A stretch of DNA of 64,000 bases from an uncultured Ruminococcus sp. Lineage in GTDB: Bacteria > Bacillota > Clostridia > Oscillospirales > Ruminococcaceae. The stretch spans positions 248,001 to 312,000 of the forward strand of contig UQPZ01000001.1 of assembly GCA_900543145.1 (NCBI GenBank). The letters run 5' to 3'. The notes under the pieces are model-generated. The model had not been told where the DNA came from. It did not search any database and saw nothing but the letters and a program-made list of their open reading frames with translations. This document shows positions 52,001 to 61,403 of the stretch, piece after piece (position 1 is the stretch's first letter; the number at the start of each line of letters is the position of its first letter). The position numbers and the translations under genes are program-made.

Positions 52001-53665
52001 CTATTTAACACTTCGCAATAACTCCTCGGCATTTTCAAGAGTTAGCGATGTAATATTATCCCCTCCCAGTATTCTTGCAATTTCATACTTTCTCTGTTCA
52101 AAATCAAGCCTTTTAACGGTTGTTACGGTTCTTTCGCCGCAAACTCCTTTTTCTATAAGAAGATGATTATCAGCCATTACAGCTATTTGTGAAAGATGAG
52201 TAACGCACAAAACCTGACGTATTTTTGAGATCTGATTGAGCTTCAAGCCAATTTTCTGAGCCGCACGTCCGCTTACTCCGGTATCTATTTCATCAAATAT
52301 AAGAGTTTCTATACTGTCCTTATCAGCTATTACATTTTTTAAAGCCAGCATTATCCTGGAAAGCTCTCCGCCGGAAGCTATTTTTGCAATAGGCTTAGGT
52401 TCTTCTCCCACATTCGCCGAAATTAAAAATTCTATCGTATCCATTCCGTTTACAGTAAGCTTGCCGTTTTTCTGATCCACAACAAGCTTTACTTTAGGCA
52501 TATTCAGAAATTCAAGTTCTCCCGTAACCTCAGCTACAAATCTTTCCGCAGCTTTTCTTCTGTACTCTGAAAGCTTTTTAGCCTTTTTTGTTGCCTCGGC
52601 AAGCAATTCCTTCTGTTTTGCGAATAAAACAGTCAGGTTATTTTCTTCACCTAACAAAGAATCTAGCTCTTCTCTTGAAACGTCAAGCGTTTTAAGTACA
52701 TCCTCAAGCTCCGGGCCGTACTTCTTTTTTATTTTCCTAAGCTCGTCGTTGCGCTGATTAAGAAAATCATATCTTTTAGGATCTATATCCAGGCTTCCGA
52801 GAAGTGATGACAACTCTCCCGCAATATCGGATATTTCTATCTGAGCGGAAGAAAGTCTGGCTGCCAGCGGTTCAAGGTCAGAAAGGATATCGGTATATGC
52901 AGAAATATTACCGCTTGCTTCGGAAATTATCTCAGCAGCACCCGAAACTTCGTCGCTGCCGCTTAAAAGCAGATTTGCGGAATAGACGGCTTCCGAAAGA
53001 ATAACTGCGTTCTTTGATATCTCAAGCTCTTCTTCAATTTTCAAGTCTTCGTCGAGATCAATTTTAAGCGCTTCGATCTCGGAAATTATCTCTTGCAGCT
53101 GATTTATTCGCTCGGATTTTCTTCCCGCCGTTATTTTCAATTTATTTATCTGCCTTGCAAGCTCCTGAAGCTCTTTAAACGACTTTCTGTAATCTGTCAG
53201 AAGCGCTTCATCATCTGCATAGCTGTCAAGAATATGTATATGCTCCTCGGGAGCCATTAAAAGCTGATTATCATGCTGTCCGTGTATATTGACCAAAAGA
53301 GCGCCTATCTCCCGCAGAACCGATACGTTCACGCTTCTTGAGTTAACTCTTGCGATACTTCCGCCGTCTGAATTAATTTCCCTTGAAAGAAAAAGCTGTC
53401 CGTCATCAAGCGAAATTCCCAGTTCGTTAAGCTTAGCCAACACGGTTATATCCATATCCGTAAATAAAGCGGAAACAACAGCTCTTGAAGCTCCGGCACG
53501 AACGATATCCTTTGTAACACGCTGTCCGAGAATTGCGTTGATACCGTTTATAAGGATTGATTTACCCGCACCGGTCTCACCTGTAAATACATTAAAGCTC
53601 CCGGTAAATTCTATTGCTGCTTTTTCAATTACAGCCAGATTTTCAATATATAATTCTTTTAACAT
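52001..53665 (-). CDS. recN: DNA repair protein RecN
   Basis: This 554-residue SMC-like ATPase gathers double-strand breaks. The P-loop is FTGETGAGKSILINGI near the N-terminus, with long coiled coils (about 155-220 and 290-370). The C-terminal ATPase half has ASGGELSRIMLALK and LIFDEIDTGVSGRAAQ, and THLSQIAVMADNH. It is the last gene of the asp23-to-recN operon. No clear terminator is visible before the ligA promoter. Confidence 0.96.
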   Translation of the reverse strand: MLKELYIENLAVIEKAAIEFTGSFNVFTGETGAGKSILINGINAILGQRVTKDIVRAGASRAVVSALFTDMDITVLAKLNELGISLDDGQLFLSREINSDGGSIARVNSRSVNVSVLREIGALLVNIHGQHDNQLLMAPEEHIHILDSYADDEALLTDYRKSFKELQELARQINKLKITAGRKSERINQLQEIISEIEALKIDLDEDLKIEEELEISKNAVILSEAVYSANLLLSGSDEVSGAAEIISEASGNISAYTDILSDLEPLAARLSSAQIEISDIAGELSSLLGSLDIDPKRYDFLNQRNDELRKIKKKYGPELEDVLKTLDVSREELDSLLGEENNLTVLFAKQKELLAEATKKAKKLSEYRRKAAERFVAEVTGELEFLNMPKVKLVVDQKNGKLTVNGMDTIEFLISANVGEEPKPIAKIASGGELSRIMLALKNVIADKDSIETLIFDEIDTGVSGRAAQKIGLKLNQISKIRQVLCVTHLSQIAVMADNHLLIEKGVCGERTVTTVKRLDFEQRKYEIARILGGDNITSLTLENAEELLRSVK

Positions 53666-53683
53666 AGCACACCAGTTCCCTGA

Positions 53684-54145
53684 TTATTTGTTTGTAACTA
53701 TACTCAGCTCTTTTACCAGTCTTGACGAGTCCTTTTCACTTCTCATAAGAATAAAAATAGTATCATCGCCGGCAATAGTTCCTACAACGTTGTCAAGCTC
53801 AGTATTATCAAGCTTTGCACATACCGCCTGAGCCATCCCCACATGACATTTTACAGCTACTATATTCATTGCGTAATCTACGGATATAACTGCATCAGAA
53901 AGTATTGTAAGTATCATACTGTCCTTTTTATCAATCGAATCCCGTTTAAGCGCAGGAACAGCATACTTATATTTTCCGGCAGGAGTACAGGTCTTTATTA
54001 AAGCAAGTTCCTTTATGTCCCTAGATACGGTAGCCTGAGTTACACTGACCCCGTTTGAGTTAAGCTCCTGCTGCAATTCTTCCTGCGTTCCTATATTTTT
54101 TTCAGATACCAGTTTCAGTATCAGATTCTGCCTTTTATTTTTCAT
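53684..54145 (-). CDS. argR: Arginine repressor ArgR/AhrC
   Basis: This 153-residue regulator of arginine metabolism has an N-terminal winged helix (GTQEELQQELNSNGVSVTQATVSRDIKEL, residues ~17-45) and a C-terminal oligomerisation and arginine-binding domain with the GTIAGDDTIFILM motif. In Firmicutes argR lies between the isoprenoid cluster and recN, as here. No arginine gene is in the window. Confidence 0.95.
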   Translation of the reverse strand: MKNKRQNLILKLVSEKNIGTQEELQQELNSNGVSVTQATVSRDIKELALIKTCTPAGKYKYAVPALKRDSIDKKDSMILTILSDAVISVDYAMNIVAVKCHVGMAQAVCAKLDNTELDNVVGTIAGDDTIFILMRSEKDSSRLVKELSIVTNK

Positions 54146-54146
54146 A

Positions 54147-55025
54147 TCAGCTCTCCTCGGAAATTCCTTTCAGCGGCTGCATAAGCTTTTTATTTATTGA
54201 AGTGAAAAAGCTTCCTCCTGCTATGTCGATAATATCAAGGTGTTCTGAAGCCTTTGAAATTCTTACGCTGTCATCATTGCTGAGCCTGTATACAACGTTT
54301 CCGTCAACGTTTACTACGGAATGAGAATTATAGTTGCAGCGGCATTTTACGTCGATTACGCTTTCGGGAGAAAAGATCATTGAACGGGCGAACAGCGAAT
54401 GAGCGCAGATCTGAGTAAATTCAATGCATTCCATTTCCGGTTCTATTATAGGACCTCCTGCGGACATAGAATACGCAGTTGCACCGGTAGCGGTAGAAAA
54501 AATAACGCCGTCTGCACGCAGTGAAGAGATTACCTGACCGCCTTTAGATACTTTGAAATCAGCAATTTTGCAGTCATCGCACTTTGAGATCACAGCGTCG
54601 TTCAATGCGCTGAATACAAGCTTTTCTCCGTTTGAGGGAATGATCTCGATTTTAAGCATCATTCTACTGCTGAGATTATAATCTCCTCTGCACAAGGCCT
54701 TGAGCCTGTCCAGCTCCGTATGCTCCAGAGATGCCATAAAACCCAATCGTCCGCAGTTTATCCCAAGGATAGGCTTTTTATAAACAGACGCAGCGCCGGC
54801 ACATTTAAGTATCGTTCCGTCTCCCCCTATAACAACGATAAAATCAGAAGTCTGAATACATCTTGACTCTTCGGTAAAATGTATATATTCAAAACTGCTG
54901 AAAACGCTTCGGTAACGCTCTTCCATAAAAACAGCTGAACCTTCGCTGTTCAGAATACGGCAGGCATCCATAGTTATCTTTTTGCAGTTTGTTTTATCAA
55001 GGTTCGGAAACACATATACGTTCAT
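54147..55025 (-). CDS. nadK: NAD kinase
   Basis: This 292-residue kinase makes NADP from NAD. The substrate motif is VVIGGDGTILKCA, followed by GINCGRLGFMAS and the NAD-binding NDAVISK region, then TATGATAYSMSAGGPI. I choose the ATG at 55025 with GAGGTG about 10 bases upstream; an in-frame GTG at 55043 would overlap tlyA. The order tlyA-nadK-argR-recN is common in Clostridia. Bacillus has nadK elsewhere. Confidence 0.95.
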   Translation of the reverse strand: MNVYVFPNLDKTNCKKITMDACRILNSEGSAVFMEERYRSVFSSFEYIHFTEESRCIQTSDFIVVIGGDGTILKCAGAASVYKKPILGINCGRLGFMASLEHTELDRLKALCRGDYNLSSRMMLKIEIIPSNGEKLVFSALNDAVISKCDDCKIADFKVSKGGQVISSLRADGVIFSTATGATAYSMSAGGPIIEPEMECIEFTQICAHSLFARSMIFSPESVIDVKCRCNYNSHSVVNVDGNVVYRLSNDDSVRISKASEHLDIIDIAGGSFFTSINKKLMQPLKGISEES

Positions 55026-55039
55026 TAAATTTTCACCTC

Positions 55040-55834
55040 TCACAAGCTGTTGAATGCTTCGTCTGCAACAGCGTCGGTATTTATATCTGAATTGATAACG
55101 ATCTCAGATTTTTTAAGATATGCCAGATATTCAATATTTCCGTCAGAACCCTTTATGCCCGAAAAAGTAAGCCCGCAAACGCTTAAACCGCACATATTAA
55201 AATATTCCGTAATTTCTTTAAGAACGGCTTTATGAACTCTTTTATCGGTAACGATCCCTTTTTTATTCAAAGCATTTTTTCCTGCTTCAAACTGCGGCTT
55301 GATAAGAACTGCAAAAATACAGCCGTAAGCGGAACAGTCAGACAAAGCGTTCATAATATGCTTCAAAGATATAAAGGATACGTCAACGCTGAAAAAATCA
55401 ACGGCTTCGCTGAAATGATCAGAGGTAAGTTCCCTTGCATTAGTTCCCTCGCAATTAACTACTCTGCTGTTATTCTGAAGCTTCTTGTCAAGCTGACCGT
55501 GACCGACATCTACTGCGTAAACCTTTTCTGCACCCTTTTCCAACAGAACCTCGGTGAATCCTCCGGCAGACGCTCCTATATCAGCGCACACCATACCCGT
55601 AACATTAATATCAAAAGCTTCAAATGCTTTTTCAAGCTTTAAAGCGCCTCTCCCAACATATTTCAAATCACTGATAGTAACAGTTACTGTATCGCCTTCG
55701 CTTACCGCTTCCGACGGCTTTGAAACAGCGGCTGAATTTATATAGACTCCTCCGGACTTTATAAGATTTTTAGCTCTTTCCCGACTTTTTGCATAGCCTT
55801 TTTCAACCAAATAAGCGTCAATACGTTTACTCAT
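55040..55834 (-). CDS. tlyA: TlyA-family rRNA 2'-O-methyltransferase
   Basis: This 264-residue protein has an N-terminal S4 RNA-binding domain (RIDAYLVEKGYAKSRERAKNLI) and an FtsJ-like SAM domain (VCADIGASAGGFTEVLLEKGAEKVYAVDVGHGQLD is the cofactor region). VDFFSVDVSFISLKHI follows. TlyA proteins methylate ribosomal RNA and affect capreomycin sensitivity in other bacteria. It overlaps dxs by 8 bases. Confidence 0.93.
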   Translation of the reverse strand: MSKRIDAYLVEKGYAKSRERAKNLIKSGGVYINSAAVSKPSEAVSEGDTVTVTISDLKYVGRGALKLEKAFEAFDINVTGMVCADIGASAGGFTEVLLEKGAEKVYAVDVGHGQLDKKLQNNSRVVNCEGTNARELTSDHFSEAVDFFSVDVSFISLKHIMNALSDCSAYGCIFAVLIKPQFEAGKNALNKKGIVTDKRVHKAVLKEITEYFNMCGLSVCGLTFSGIKGSDGNIEYLAYLKKSEIVINSDINTDAVADEAFNSL

Positions 55835-57677
55835 TTTTAAGAAAATCCTCGATCTGCATTGCTATTTTTTCAGGCGACAATCCACATTCATCAAGCAGAT
55901 TTCCAACCTTTCCGTGACGTACAAATCCATTTATTGCAAACGGAGCGACATTGCTGCATACAGCGCAGTATTTTTCAGATATAGACCCGAAGGTATAGGC
56001 TTCCTCAAAGAAAAATACCAGCTTATATGAAGAAATAATATCTATTATCTCTTCTTCTATAGGAAAGATCTTTACAAGCTTCAGGGTATCAAAGTCTATA
56101 CCGCTGCTGTGAAGTATTTCTCCCGCTTTTAGAACATTATTATAAAGCCTTCCGTACGTTACAACCAGTATTCCGCATCCATTGTCCTCATAGCTGAAAG
56201 AGTCACTGACTTTTGATTTATCATAAACTGATTTATCGTTTCCCCGCGGATACCGAACAGCAGATACTCCTTTATCTTCACTGACTGCCTTTCTCAGGCA
56301 TATTTTCAGTTCATCATAGCAGGAAGGCGAATAAACGGTAATACCGGGAACTGAGGTCAGAAACGACACATCAAAAATTCCCTGGTGAGTTTCTCCGTCC
56401 TCTCCTACTATTCCCGCCCTGTCAACTCCTATCACTGCATGAGTATTGCAGATAGCCAGATCATGTATGATCTGGTCATAGCCTCTTTGCAGAAACGAGG
56501 AGTAGACCGCAAATACAGGAATCATTCCCATTGAAGCGAGTCCGCCGCAGAAGGTTACGGCGTGTTCCTCAGCTATTCCTACATCGAAAAAACGCTCCGG
56601 AAAGGCCTTATAGAAATACTGAAGTCCGGTTCCGTATTTCATAGCCGCAGTAACTGCACAGATTTTTTTGTTATCTTGAGCCATTTCAGCTAGCTCTTTT
56701 CCGAAAACGGACGAAAAACTGTCGGACAGAACAACATCAGGGTTTCCGGTAGCTATTTCAAAAGAACCTATACCATGAAATTCTCCCGGATTATCCTCAG
56801 CAGGAGCATATCCCTTTCCCTTAACTGTATTAACATGAACAAAAACAGGCTTATTCAAGGATTTTGCTGCCATAAGACCGCTTTCAAGCTCTTCTATGTT
56901 ATGTCCGTCAAGGGGACCGATAAACTCAAAGCCAAGATCCTCAAACATTGTACTGTGAAGAACAAGATTTTTCACAGCATTTTTTGACGATTTTAAAATG
57001 CTTTTTATGGGCTTTCCAATAACAGGAGTTTTATTAAGCGCCTTTTCCACCGCATTTTTAGTCCTGTGATATGAATCCTTAGTCCTCAGAGTAGACAAAT
57101 ATTTTGCCATGCTTCCTACATTTTTGGATATGGACATTTCATTATGATTCAGGATTATTATCAGATTTGTTTCGCTTTTACCTGCGTTGTTAAGTCCTTC
57201 ATAGACAAGACCGCCTGTAAAAGCTCCGTCACCCAGTATTGCTATAGTATGATGATTATCGCCGTTAAGCTTCATTGCGGCGGCAATACCGAGAGCGGCT
57301 GAAACAGAATTTGAACTGTGACCGCTGATAAAGGCGTCATGCTCCGACTCGTCGGGTCTGCAAAAGCCCGATATACCGTTATCTGTGCGAAGTGTATTGA
57401 ATTTATCAAGACGCCCGGTCAGAATTTTATGTGTATAAGACTGATGTCCTACGTCCCATACTATCTTGTCCTTGGGCGAATCAAAAACTCTGTGTACCGC
57501 AACAGTAAGCTCTACAGTTCCGAGATTTGAGGCAAGATGACCTCCGTTCTGAGAAACTGTATCTATAAGTATCTTTCTGATATCACCGCAAAGCATATTG
57601 CACTGCTCTGTATTAAGCTTTTTAAGATCTGAGGGCAGATGCATTTTATAAATATTCGGTTTTTTTATTTCCGGCAT
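55827..57677 (-). CDS. dxs: 1-deoxy-D-xylulose-5-phosphate synthase
   Basis: This 616-residue thiamine enzyme makes DXP from pyruvate and glyceraldehyde 3-phosphate, the first step of the MEP isoprenoid pathway. Cofactor motif GDGAFTGGLVYEGLNNAG and catalytic-His region VWDVGHQSYTHKILTG are present. The pyrimidine domain has GIAEEHAVTFCGGLA and RGYDQIIHDLAI. It follows ispA, giving a two-gene isoprenoid pair inside the operon. Confidence 0.97.
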   Translation of the reverse strand: MPEIKKPNIYKMHLPSDLKKLNTEQCNMLCGDIRKILIDTVSQNGGHLASNLGTVELTVAVHRVFDSPKDKIVWDVGHQSYTHKILTGRLDKFNTLRTDNGISGFCRPDESEHDAFISGHSSNSVSAALGIAAAMKLNGDNHHTIAILGDGAFTGGLVYEGLNNAGKSETNLIIILNHNEMSISKNVGSMAKYLSTLRTKDSYHRTKNAVEKALNKTPVIGKPIKSILKSSKNAVKNLVLHSTMFEDLGFEFIGPLDGHNIEELESGLMAAKSLNKPVFVHVNTVKGKGYAPAEDNPGEFHGIGSFEIATGNPDVVLSDSFSSVFGKELAEMAQDNKKICAVTAAMKYGTGLQYFYKAFPERFFDVGIAEEHAVTFCGGLASMGMIPVFAVYSSFLQRGYDQIIHDLAICNTHAVIGVDRAGIVGEDGETHQGIFDVSFLTSVPGITVYSPSCYDELKICLRKAVSEDKGVSAVRYPRGNDKSVYDKSKVSDSFSYEDNGCGILVVTYGRLYNNVLKAGEILHSSGIDFDTLKLVKIFPIEEEIIDIISSYKLVFFFEEAYTFGSISEKYCAVCSNVAPFAINGFVRHGKVGNLLDECGLSPEKIAMQIEDFLKNE

Positions 57678-57698
57678 TATATAATATCCCCCAGTATA

Positions 57699-58589
57699 TC
57701 AGCTTCGTCTGTTAAGCAGATTTTCAGTTAGCTCGCATAAAAAGCCGTTATTATCAAATTCCTCCAGATATGACAGAGCTTCATTTGTAAGTCTGTCAGC
57801 CTCGGCAAGCGATCTTTCAAGACCCAGAACGGATACAAAAGTATTTTTTCCCTGATCTCTGTCGCTTCCTATAGGTTTTCCCATCTCCTCAAAGGTTCCG
57901 GTTACGTCCAGTATATCGTCGACGATCTGAAACGCTCTGCCGAGTGCAGAAGCATACTGAGCCGCAAAGGGTATCTTTTCAAACCTTCCTGACAAAACCA
58001 CGCCCATTACGCAGGCGGCTTCAATAAGCGCACCGGTTTTATGCTCCTGAAGAATATTCAGAGTTTCTTCGGTAATATCTCTTCCCTCCGACTGAAGATC
58101 AATAACCTGTCCGCCTATCATTCCGTTGATCCCTACAGACTTGGACAGCACGGAAATAAGCATAACCGCAATTTCCGCAGTAATTCTGCCGTCTATAGCC
58201 GCCCCGGAAATCACCTCAAACGGGAGCGTATTCAACGCATCGCCTGCAAGCAAGGCTATATTCTCAGGGAACGCCTTATGACATGACGGTTTTCCTCTTC
58301 TGTAATCATCATTATCCATACACGGAAGATCGTCGTGTATTAAAGAAAAAGTATGGATCATTTCTATTGTGCAGGCAATATCAAGAATTTCGGAAGAGTC
58401 GCCTCCGCACATTCTGCAAAATTCAAGCATAAGCACAGGACGCAGTCTTTTGCCGCCCGCTGTAAGTGAATACTCCATCGCCTCAGCGGCTATTTCGCAC
58501 AGCTTAGGTTTATTTTGAGTAAACGCAAGCAGCTCCCTGTCAATATCCTCTCTGTATTTTTTTAATTTCAGTTCATTCTTTTCAGTCAT
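57699..58589 (-). CDS. ispA: Farnesyl/geranylgeranyl diphosphate synthase
   Basis: This 296-residue trans-prenyltransferase builds short-chain prenyl diphosphates. The first Asp-rich motif is SLIHDDLPCMDNDDYRRGKPS, and the second is FQIVDDILDVTG. GGKRLRPVL is the conserved IPP-binding loop. The start at 58589 has GGAGGAT upstream and overlaps xseB by 8 bases. A frame with 17 more residues runs back through xseB and is rejected. Confidence 0.95.
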   Translation of the reverse strand: MTEKNELKLKKYREDIDRELLAFTQNKPKLCEIAAEAMEYSLTAGGKRLRPVLMLEFCRMCGGDSSEILDIACTIEMIHTFSLIHDDLPCMDNDDYRRGKPSCHKAFPENIALLAGDALNTLPFEVISGAAIDGRITAEIAVMLISVLSKSVGINGMIGGQVIDLQSEGRDITEETLNILQEHKTGALIEAACVMGVVLSGRFEKIPFAAQYASALGRAFQIVDDILDVTGTFEEMGKPIGSDRDQGKNTFVSVLGLERSLAEADRLTNEALSYLEEFDNNGFLCELTENLLNRRS

Positions 58590-58773
58590 TTTGATCCTCC
58601 GGGACAGACAGAGTCTCGACCTGCAGCTTTGCATTTTCAAGAAGTTTTTTACAGTCTGCTGAAATCTCTACTCCCTCTTTATACAAGTTAAGCGCCTCAT
58701 TAAGCGGCAGCTTTTCATTTTCCAGCGCTTTAACGATCTCGTCCATTCTTTTTATTGAATCCTCATATGTCAT
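58582..58773 (-). CDS. xseB: Exodeoxyribonuclease VII small subunit
   Basis: This 63-residue two-helix protein binds XseA. The family pattern is YEDSIKRMDEIVKALENEKLPLNEAL, followed by LYKEGVEISADCKKLLENA. It begins 16 bases after xseA and overlaps ispA. Confidence 0.95.
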   Translation of the reverse strand: MTYEDSIKRMDEIVKALENEKLPLNEALNLYKEGVEISADCKKLLENAKLQVETLSVPEDQND

Positions 58774-58789
58774 AGCCGTATTCCTTTCC

Positions 58790-59974
58790 TTAGTCTATCA
58801 CTGCGCTGCAAGATGAATCCTTAAATCTGATCTCGATCCTGTCGCCCTTTTGCAGGTCATCAGCTGAATAAACCGCTCTGCCGTTTCTGGTTACAATCGA
58901 GTAGCCGCGTTGCAGCACGTTAAATGGACTCAGTGCCTGAAGCTGTGCTGAGTATTTATCCAATGCGGCGCTTTCATATCTGATTTTAGAAACGATCAAC
59001 TTATTAAGCCTGTCTTTTAAAAAATTCAAATGCTTAAAATCATCGTCCAGCTTTTTCAGCGGAGAATAAACTTTTAAAAATGTATCTGTTTCAGAAAGCT
59101 TTGCTTGCTTTTCGGCTAAAAAATCAAACATAGCACTGTCAAGCCTTGATCTCATTGCTCTGCACACAGATATAAGCTCGGAAATGTCGGGCGACGCCTG
59201 CTCCGCTGCGGCAGACGGCGTAGGAGTCCTTAGATCTGCGGCATAATCTGAAAGAGTAGTATCGGTTTCATGTCCAACCGCCGAGATAACAGGTACGGTA
59301 CAGTTGTATACAGCCATTGCTACAGCTTCGGTATTAAACGGCATAAGATCCTCAAAGGATCCTCCTCCTCTTGCAAGAATAATAGTATCAGCTCCGCTTG
59401 CGTCAGCGTTTTTCAGCGCTCGGCATATCGAGCCGGAAGCCTGACTTCCCTGTACCTGAGCCGGACAGATAAGCACAGAACAAACAGGAAATCTCCTGGA
59501 CAGTATATTAAGAATATCCTGAAGCGCAGCTCCGGTCAAAGAAGTTACAACCGCTATTTTTTTAGGAAAATACGGTATAGGCTTTTTTGACGATTCATCA
59601 AATATACCATTGTTTCTCAGCTTTTCTTTAACCTGTTCAATTCCCGTATGAACCGCTCCGATTCCCAACGGCTGAAGATCAGAAGCTATTATTTGATATA
59701 TGCCGTCGCGTTCGTACACTTCAAGATTACCGCTGACCAAAACATTCATGCCATTTTCCGGAGTGAATTTCAGCTTTTCCGCGCTTCGTGAAAACATAAC
59801 GCATTTTATTACGCTGTTTTCGTCTTTAAGTGAAAAGTAAGCATGTCCTGATCTATAGTGTATACTGAAATTTGAAAGCTCGCCTTTTACCGCTATTCCC
59901 TTTAGCTTCAGATCTGATTGTATCTTTAATTGAATATATCTGTTTAGCTGTGATACTGATAAAATTGAGCTCAT
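58790..59974 (-). CDS. xseA: Exodeoxyribonuclease VII large subunit
   Basis: This 394-residue nuclease subunit degrades single-stranded DNA. The N-terminal OB fold contains GELSNFSIHYRSGHAYFSLKDE. The catalytic domain has SLTGAALQDILNILSRRFP, ILARGGGSFEDLMPFN and VISAVGHETDTTLSDYAADLRTPTPSAAAE. A coiled coil and a C-terminal barrel motif (GYSIVTRNG) follow. It starts 1 base after the TsaD-like gene. Confidence 0.96.
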   Translation of the reverse strand: MSSILSVSQLNRYIQLKIQSDLKLKGIAVKGELSNFSIHYRSGHAYFSLKDENSVIKCVMFSRSAEKLKFTPENGMNVLVSGNLEVYERDGIYQIIASDLQPLGIGAVHTGIEQVKEKLRNNGIFDESSKKPIPYFPKKIAVVTSLTGAALQDILNILSRRFPVCSVLICPAQVQGSQASGSICRALKNADASGADTIILARGGGSFEDLMPFNTEAVAMAVYNCTVPVISAVGHETDTTLSDYAADLRTPTPSAAAEQASPDISELISVCRAMRSRLDSAMFDFLAEKQAKLSETDTFLKVYSPLKKLDDDFKHLNFLKDRLNKLIVSKIRYESAALDKYSAQLQALSPFNVLQRGYSIVTRNGRAVYSADDLQKGDRIEIRFKDSSCSAVID

Positions 59975-59975
59975 A

Positions 59976-60911
59976 TTAAATCAGTCCCTTTCTTACAGCG
60001 CTGAAAACGGCAGCACCCGCCGCATTATCCTTAGAAAAATCAGGTTCTGCAAAATAACCGCGTTTCAGATTTCCTGATATAATTTTATTGGACATAACTC
60101 CTCCTGCATAAATAAAAGGCATTTCGCCGTATTTATCAGCGGCAAGAACCGTCATTTTATATATCGCCGCAGAAATCGAAGCAATACAGAAGCCTGCGAT
60201 ATTTTCACTTGATTCTCCGGCTTCATAAAGTTTTCTGCACTGATTTTCTATACCGGAAAGGCAGCAGTTCATACCTTTCATCGTGGGCTTTACTTTGTAA
60301 GCTACTGAGCTTTTTTCAGCCAGCTTTTCAAGCTCTTCTCCGCACGGAAAGCCAAGTCCAAGCATTACTCCTGTCCTGTCGATCACCTGACCTGCATTTA
60401 AATCAAGCGCAGTGCCTATAAGCTCAATATTCAAAATTTCTTTCTCATCCGGTCTGCACAGCAGCATATCTGTTGTACCTCCGCTTACATGAAACGCAAT
60501 GAAAGGGATCTTATTGATTATAAGATCAAGTTTACCGCAGGAATATAATGCGGCAAGGATATGACCGGTCTGATGAGATGTAAAATCCGGTCTTATATTC
60601 TGTACAAGCCCTATTGATTCTGCAACAGCTTGTCCGGTAAGAAAACACGGCATATAGGAACCGCTGACAGGTCTTGGTTTTACAGATACTCCGATCCCGT
60701 CAAGCTCTCCGCTGAAATCAGACAGCAGATCCTTTAAAACAAGAGGTATCTGCTTTGTATGATGAAAAACTGCATCAGACTGCCTTAAACTTTTTTCGCC
60801 GTGTTTGACCGGCAGAAGCATTTTACTCTGTTTTATTTCCATACTTTCCGTGTCAAGGATCGCTGCAGACGTAGTATAGTTGCTTGTATCTATTCCAAGT
60901 ATCTTACTCAT
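59976..60911 (-). CDS. TsaD/Kae1-like paralogue (glycoprotease M22 family)
   Basis: This 311-residue ASKHA-fold protein is related to TsaD. N-terminal ILGIDTSNYTTSAAIL, the putative metal pair HQTGH (HxxxH, about residue 113) and AFHVSGGTTDMLL are visible, with FIYAGGVMSNKII near the end. True TsaD is about 340 residues with an HEGH metal motif; here Gln-Thr replaces Glu-Gly between the histidines. It sits between nusB and xseA, away from tsaB-tsaE, so it is probably a second, specialised copy. Function is unknown. It overlaps nusB by 8 bases. Confidence 0.8.
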   Translation of the reverse strand: MSKILGIDTSNYTTSAAILDTESMEIKQSKMLLPVKHGEKSLRQSDAVFHHTKQIPLVLKDLLSDFSGELDGIGVSVKPRPVSGSYMPCFLTGQAVAESIGLVQNIRPDFTSHQTGHILAALYSCGKLDLIINKIPFIAFHVSGGTTDMLLCRPDEKEILNIELIGTALDLNAGQVIDRTGVMLGLGFPCGEELEKLAEKSSVAYKVKPTMKGMNCCLSGIENQCRKLYEAGESSENIAGFCIASISAAIYKMTVLAADKYGEMPFIYAGGVMSNKIISGNLKRGYFAEPDFSKDNAAGAAVFSAVRKGLI

Positions 60912-61320
60912 CTGACGGAGCGTCCCCGCTTCTGGAATAAGCGCCGAGAACCCCGTTTATGAACGCAATATCCGGATCCTGTGCGTATTTCTGAGCCAAA
61001 GCTACAGCCTCACTGATCGCAACGTTTATCGGGACCTTTTCATCATACAGCGCCTCATAAATAGCTAGCCTTAATATTGCGAGATTTATTTTGGGTATCC
61101 TTTCAATTGAACGCCTATTACTGAATCTTGATATAATATTATCCAGTTCGTCCTTCTTTTCATAAATTCCTCTTACAAGCGCAGCAGCCTCGCTGTCGAT
61201 CTTGATATCCTCGTATTCAGACGAAACCGCTATAATATCATCTAATGAATCGTCACGGAAAAGCATTTCAAAGGACAGAACAAACGCAGTTTCACGAACT
61301 TCTCTTCTCTTTGCAGCCAC
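60904..61320 (-). CDS. nusB: Transcription antitermination factor NusB
   Basis: This 138-residue all-helical protein binds boxA RNA with S10. Family segments are RREVRETAFVLSFEMLF at the start, then LAILRLAIYEALYDEKVPINVAISEAVALAQKYA and FINGVLG. The start is GTG with AAGGATG 8 bases upstream. It follows asp23 with a hairpin in between. Confidence 0.95.
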   Translation of the reverse strand: MAAKRREVRETAFVLSFEMLFRDDSLDDIIAVSSEYEDIKIDSEAAALVRGIYEKKDELDNIISRFSNRRSIERIPKINLAILRLAIYEALYDEKVPINVAISEAVALAQKYAQDPDIAFINGVLGAYSRSGDAPSDE

Positions 61321-61363
61321 ATAAACACATCCTTAATTATTTTTACGTCATAAAAACACCGAT

Positions 61364-61392
61364 AGCCCCCGGGAATAATATTCCCGAGAGCT
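61364..61392 (-). terminator. Hairpin between asp23 and nusB (possible attenuator)
   Basis: A GC-rich stem AGCCCCCGGGAAT/ATTCCCGAGAGCT, with two C-A mismatches and a 3-base loop, lies in the 83-base gap. On the minus strand a TTTTT run follows eight bases on. It may reduce rather than stop transcription into nusB. Confidence 0.5.
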
Positions 61393-61403
61393 GGTAATTG
61401 CTG

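Noticed and set aside
53289..53831. 180-codon open frame opposite recN and argR
   Set aside because: It spans two real genes on the other strand, has no ribosome site and biased composition.
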